Positions 63,316-64,000 of a stretch of 64,000 bases of DNA are shown in pieces (positions within the stretch are counted from its first letter, which is position 1; each line of letters opens with the position of its first letter). The DNA lies in the NCBI RefSeq assembly GCF_005938125.1, contig NZ_VCQN01000001.1, positions 1,550,001 through 1,614,000 of the forward strand, in the 5' to 3' direction. A program made the translations under genes and the position numbers. The notes below the pieces were generated by a model. It was given only the letters and a program-made list of their open reading frames with translations, was not told the DNA's origin and did no database searches. The DNA is from Bacillus sp. BHET2 (lineage in GTDB: Bacteria; Bacillota; Bacilli; Bacillales; Bacillaceae_B).

Positions 63316-63811
63316 CTTGAAATTGACCTCCTCGTAAATCTCATATTTATTTATCTTCTAATTTTCAGAAGATTTGTTACTTATTATACATGATAGAGAA
63401 ATTATTGCAATATGAATTTAACAGTTTTTTTGCTAAATTATCAGATTAATAGGTATATGGACTGTAAAACCCCGTCATTAAAGGCTTTTTTCTAAACATT
63501 TTAGATAGCATGTCCCATTACAATTGTTACAAATGTAAATTACAGTAGGATTTATCTTATGACCATTTTGTGATTTTTCCCTATTTCTCACACTCTCTTT
63601 CTATTATAAATATTAAATCTACAGACTAAATATAAATAATAGAAAACATACTTTTTTCTAGTTTCTTTTTTAGTGGGTATAGGGTTATTCTATTGAATCT
63701 TCCCTGCCTGAGATATACTGAGGCACCGCACCACTTGGATATATATGCCCACCATTGAATTCTTCCTTGTGCATCAGGTATACTTTTATTAAAAACCACT
63801 TAAGGAGCATT
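63316..63811. other. Divergent control region oppA / DUF3899 gene
   Basis: 496 A+T-rich bases between divergent genes. Holds the opp promoter and CodY-like box near 63360 and the promoter of the DUF3899 gene. Apart from these nothing is recognised; no small ORF has a good RBS. Confidence 0.4.
63360..63374. promoter_or_regulatory. CodY-like box upstream of oppA
   Basis: AATTTTCAGAAGATT matches the CodY consensus AATTTTCWGAAAATT at 14 of 15 positions. It is 45 bases before the oppA start, where it could block transcription in amino-acid-rich medium. Known target type, but not shown for this organism. Confidence 0.55.
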
Positions 63812-64000
63812 ATGAAAAAAATCAACTTTTTCTATATACTTACATCACTATTTTTCGGTATTGCGATTGTATCGGGGTTAATTCAGGAGAAAAATCTTCT
63901 TCTTTCTATTATAGACAGCTTGTTTATAATCGGGATTGCTTATGTAGCCATCGGGGCCCTCTTATATATTTTTCAAAAAGGATTCTTTAACGGCATCGTG
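63812..64000 (+). CDS. DUF3899 domain membrane protein (partial)
   Basis: First 63 codons of a gene cut by the window edge. ATG with TAAGGAG six bases before. Two hydrophobic segments (about 6-22 and 30-56) and SLFIIGIAYVAIGALLYIFQKGFFNGI match the DUF3899 family of small Bacillaceae membrane proteins. Divergent from oppA. Confidence 0.72.
   Translation, partial: MKKINFFYILTSLFFGIAIVSGLIQEKNLLLSIIDSLFIIGIAYVAIGALLYIFQKGFFNGIV

Noticed and set aside
1..64000. CRISPR array, prophage, complete insertion sequence, rRNA operon or defence island
   Set aside because: No spaced direct repeats, transposase, integrase, phage structural gene, rRNA or known defence gene was seen.

Overview
The window is about 40% G+C chromosomal DNA of an endospore-forming, low-GC Gram-positive bacterium of the family Bacillaceae. 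Evidence: intrinsic terminators at most operon ends, strong AGGAGG ribosome binding sites with ATG, GTG and TTG starts, genes for spore coat (cotO, cotZ), spore maturation (spoVIF, yjcZ, yjcA) and spore DPA transport (spoVAC-AD-AE), and a long stretch that follows, as I remember it, the Bacillus subtilis oppA-yjcH map in inverted orientation. Presence of kynA, a TAXI-type TRAP transporter and nrdAB under a B12 riboswitch suggests a relative outside the B. subtilis group (a Rossellomorea/'Bacillus' environmental lineage is a guess).

Layout. 1-9.8 kb: stand-alone genes (murE paralogue, M42 aminopeptidase, POT peptide transporter, YihY/BrkB membrane protein, GNAT, tryptophan 2,3-dioxygenase, cold-shock protein, OsmC, DUF3243, SDR) and a small decayed aldehyde dehydrogenase remnant. 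9.9-13.6 kb: nrdA-nrdB, a class I ribonucleotide reductase on the minus strand, preceded by a cobalamin riboswitch, an intrinsic terminator and two NrdR-like boxes. 13.7-20.8 kb: VOC protein, SurA-N lipoprotein, 6-phosphogluconate dehydrogenase divergent from an RpiR-type regulator and a nucleoside hydrolase, a second csp, one tRNA-Val and small ORFs. 20.8-25.3 kb: TAXI-TRAP uptake system and a PgpA/YutG-like phosphatase.

25.4-35.9 kb: yjcH, yjcG-yjcF, two DUF421 proteins, an MBL hydrolase and a sporulation island (spoVIF, yjcZ, a yhcN-like-spoVAC-spoVAD-spoVAE-DUF421 operon, a 30-residue Gly/Cys peptide, yjcA, cotZ, cotO) ending at fabI. 36-46 kb: DinB protein, cation antiporter with mgtE, prpE, yjbO-nadK-relQ-yjbL, yjbK, cwlQ. 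46-55 kb: globin, spxH, pepF, coiA, cls, mecA, spx, yjbC, a cluster that contains Spx, its proteolysis adaptor SpxH and the ClpC adaptor MecA. 56-64 kb: a DUF4015 putative glycoside hydrolase, the complete oppABCDF oligopeptide importer with a CodY-like box before oppA, and the start of a DUF3899 membrane protein cut by the window edge.

Two copies of a large non-coding palindromic repeat (about 470 bp) lie at 44.7-45.2 kb and 55.4-56.0 kb; the second is interrupted by a 158-bp MITE-like insertion with an 8-bp target duplication. No transposase, prophage or CRISPR array was seen. The most interesting signals are the layered control of nrdAB, the nested repeat/MITE, the shared leader block of the two csp genes and the extra spoVA operon inside the coat cluster.
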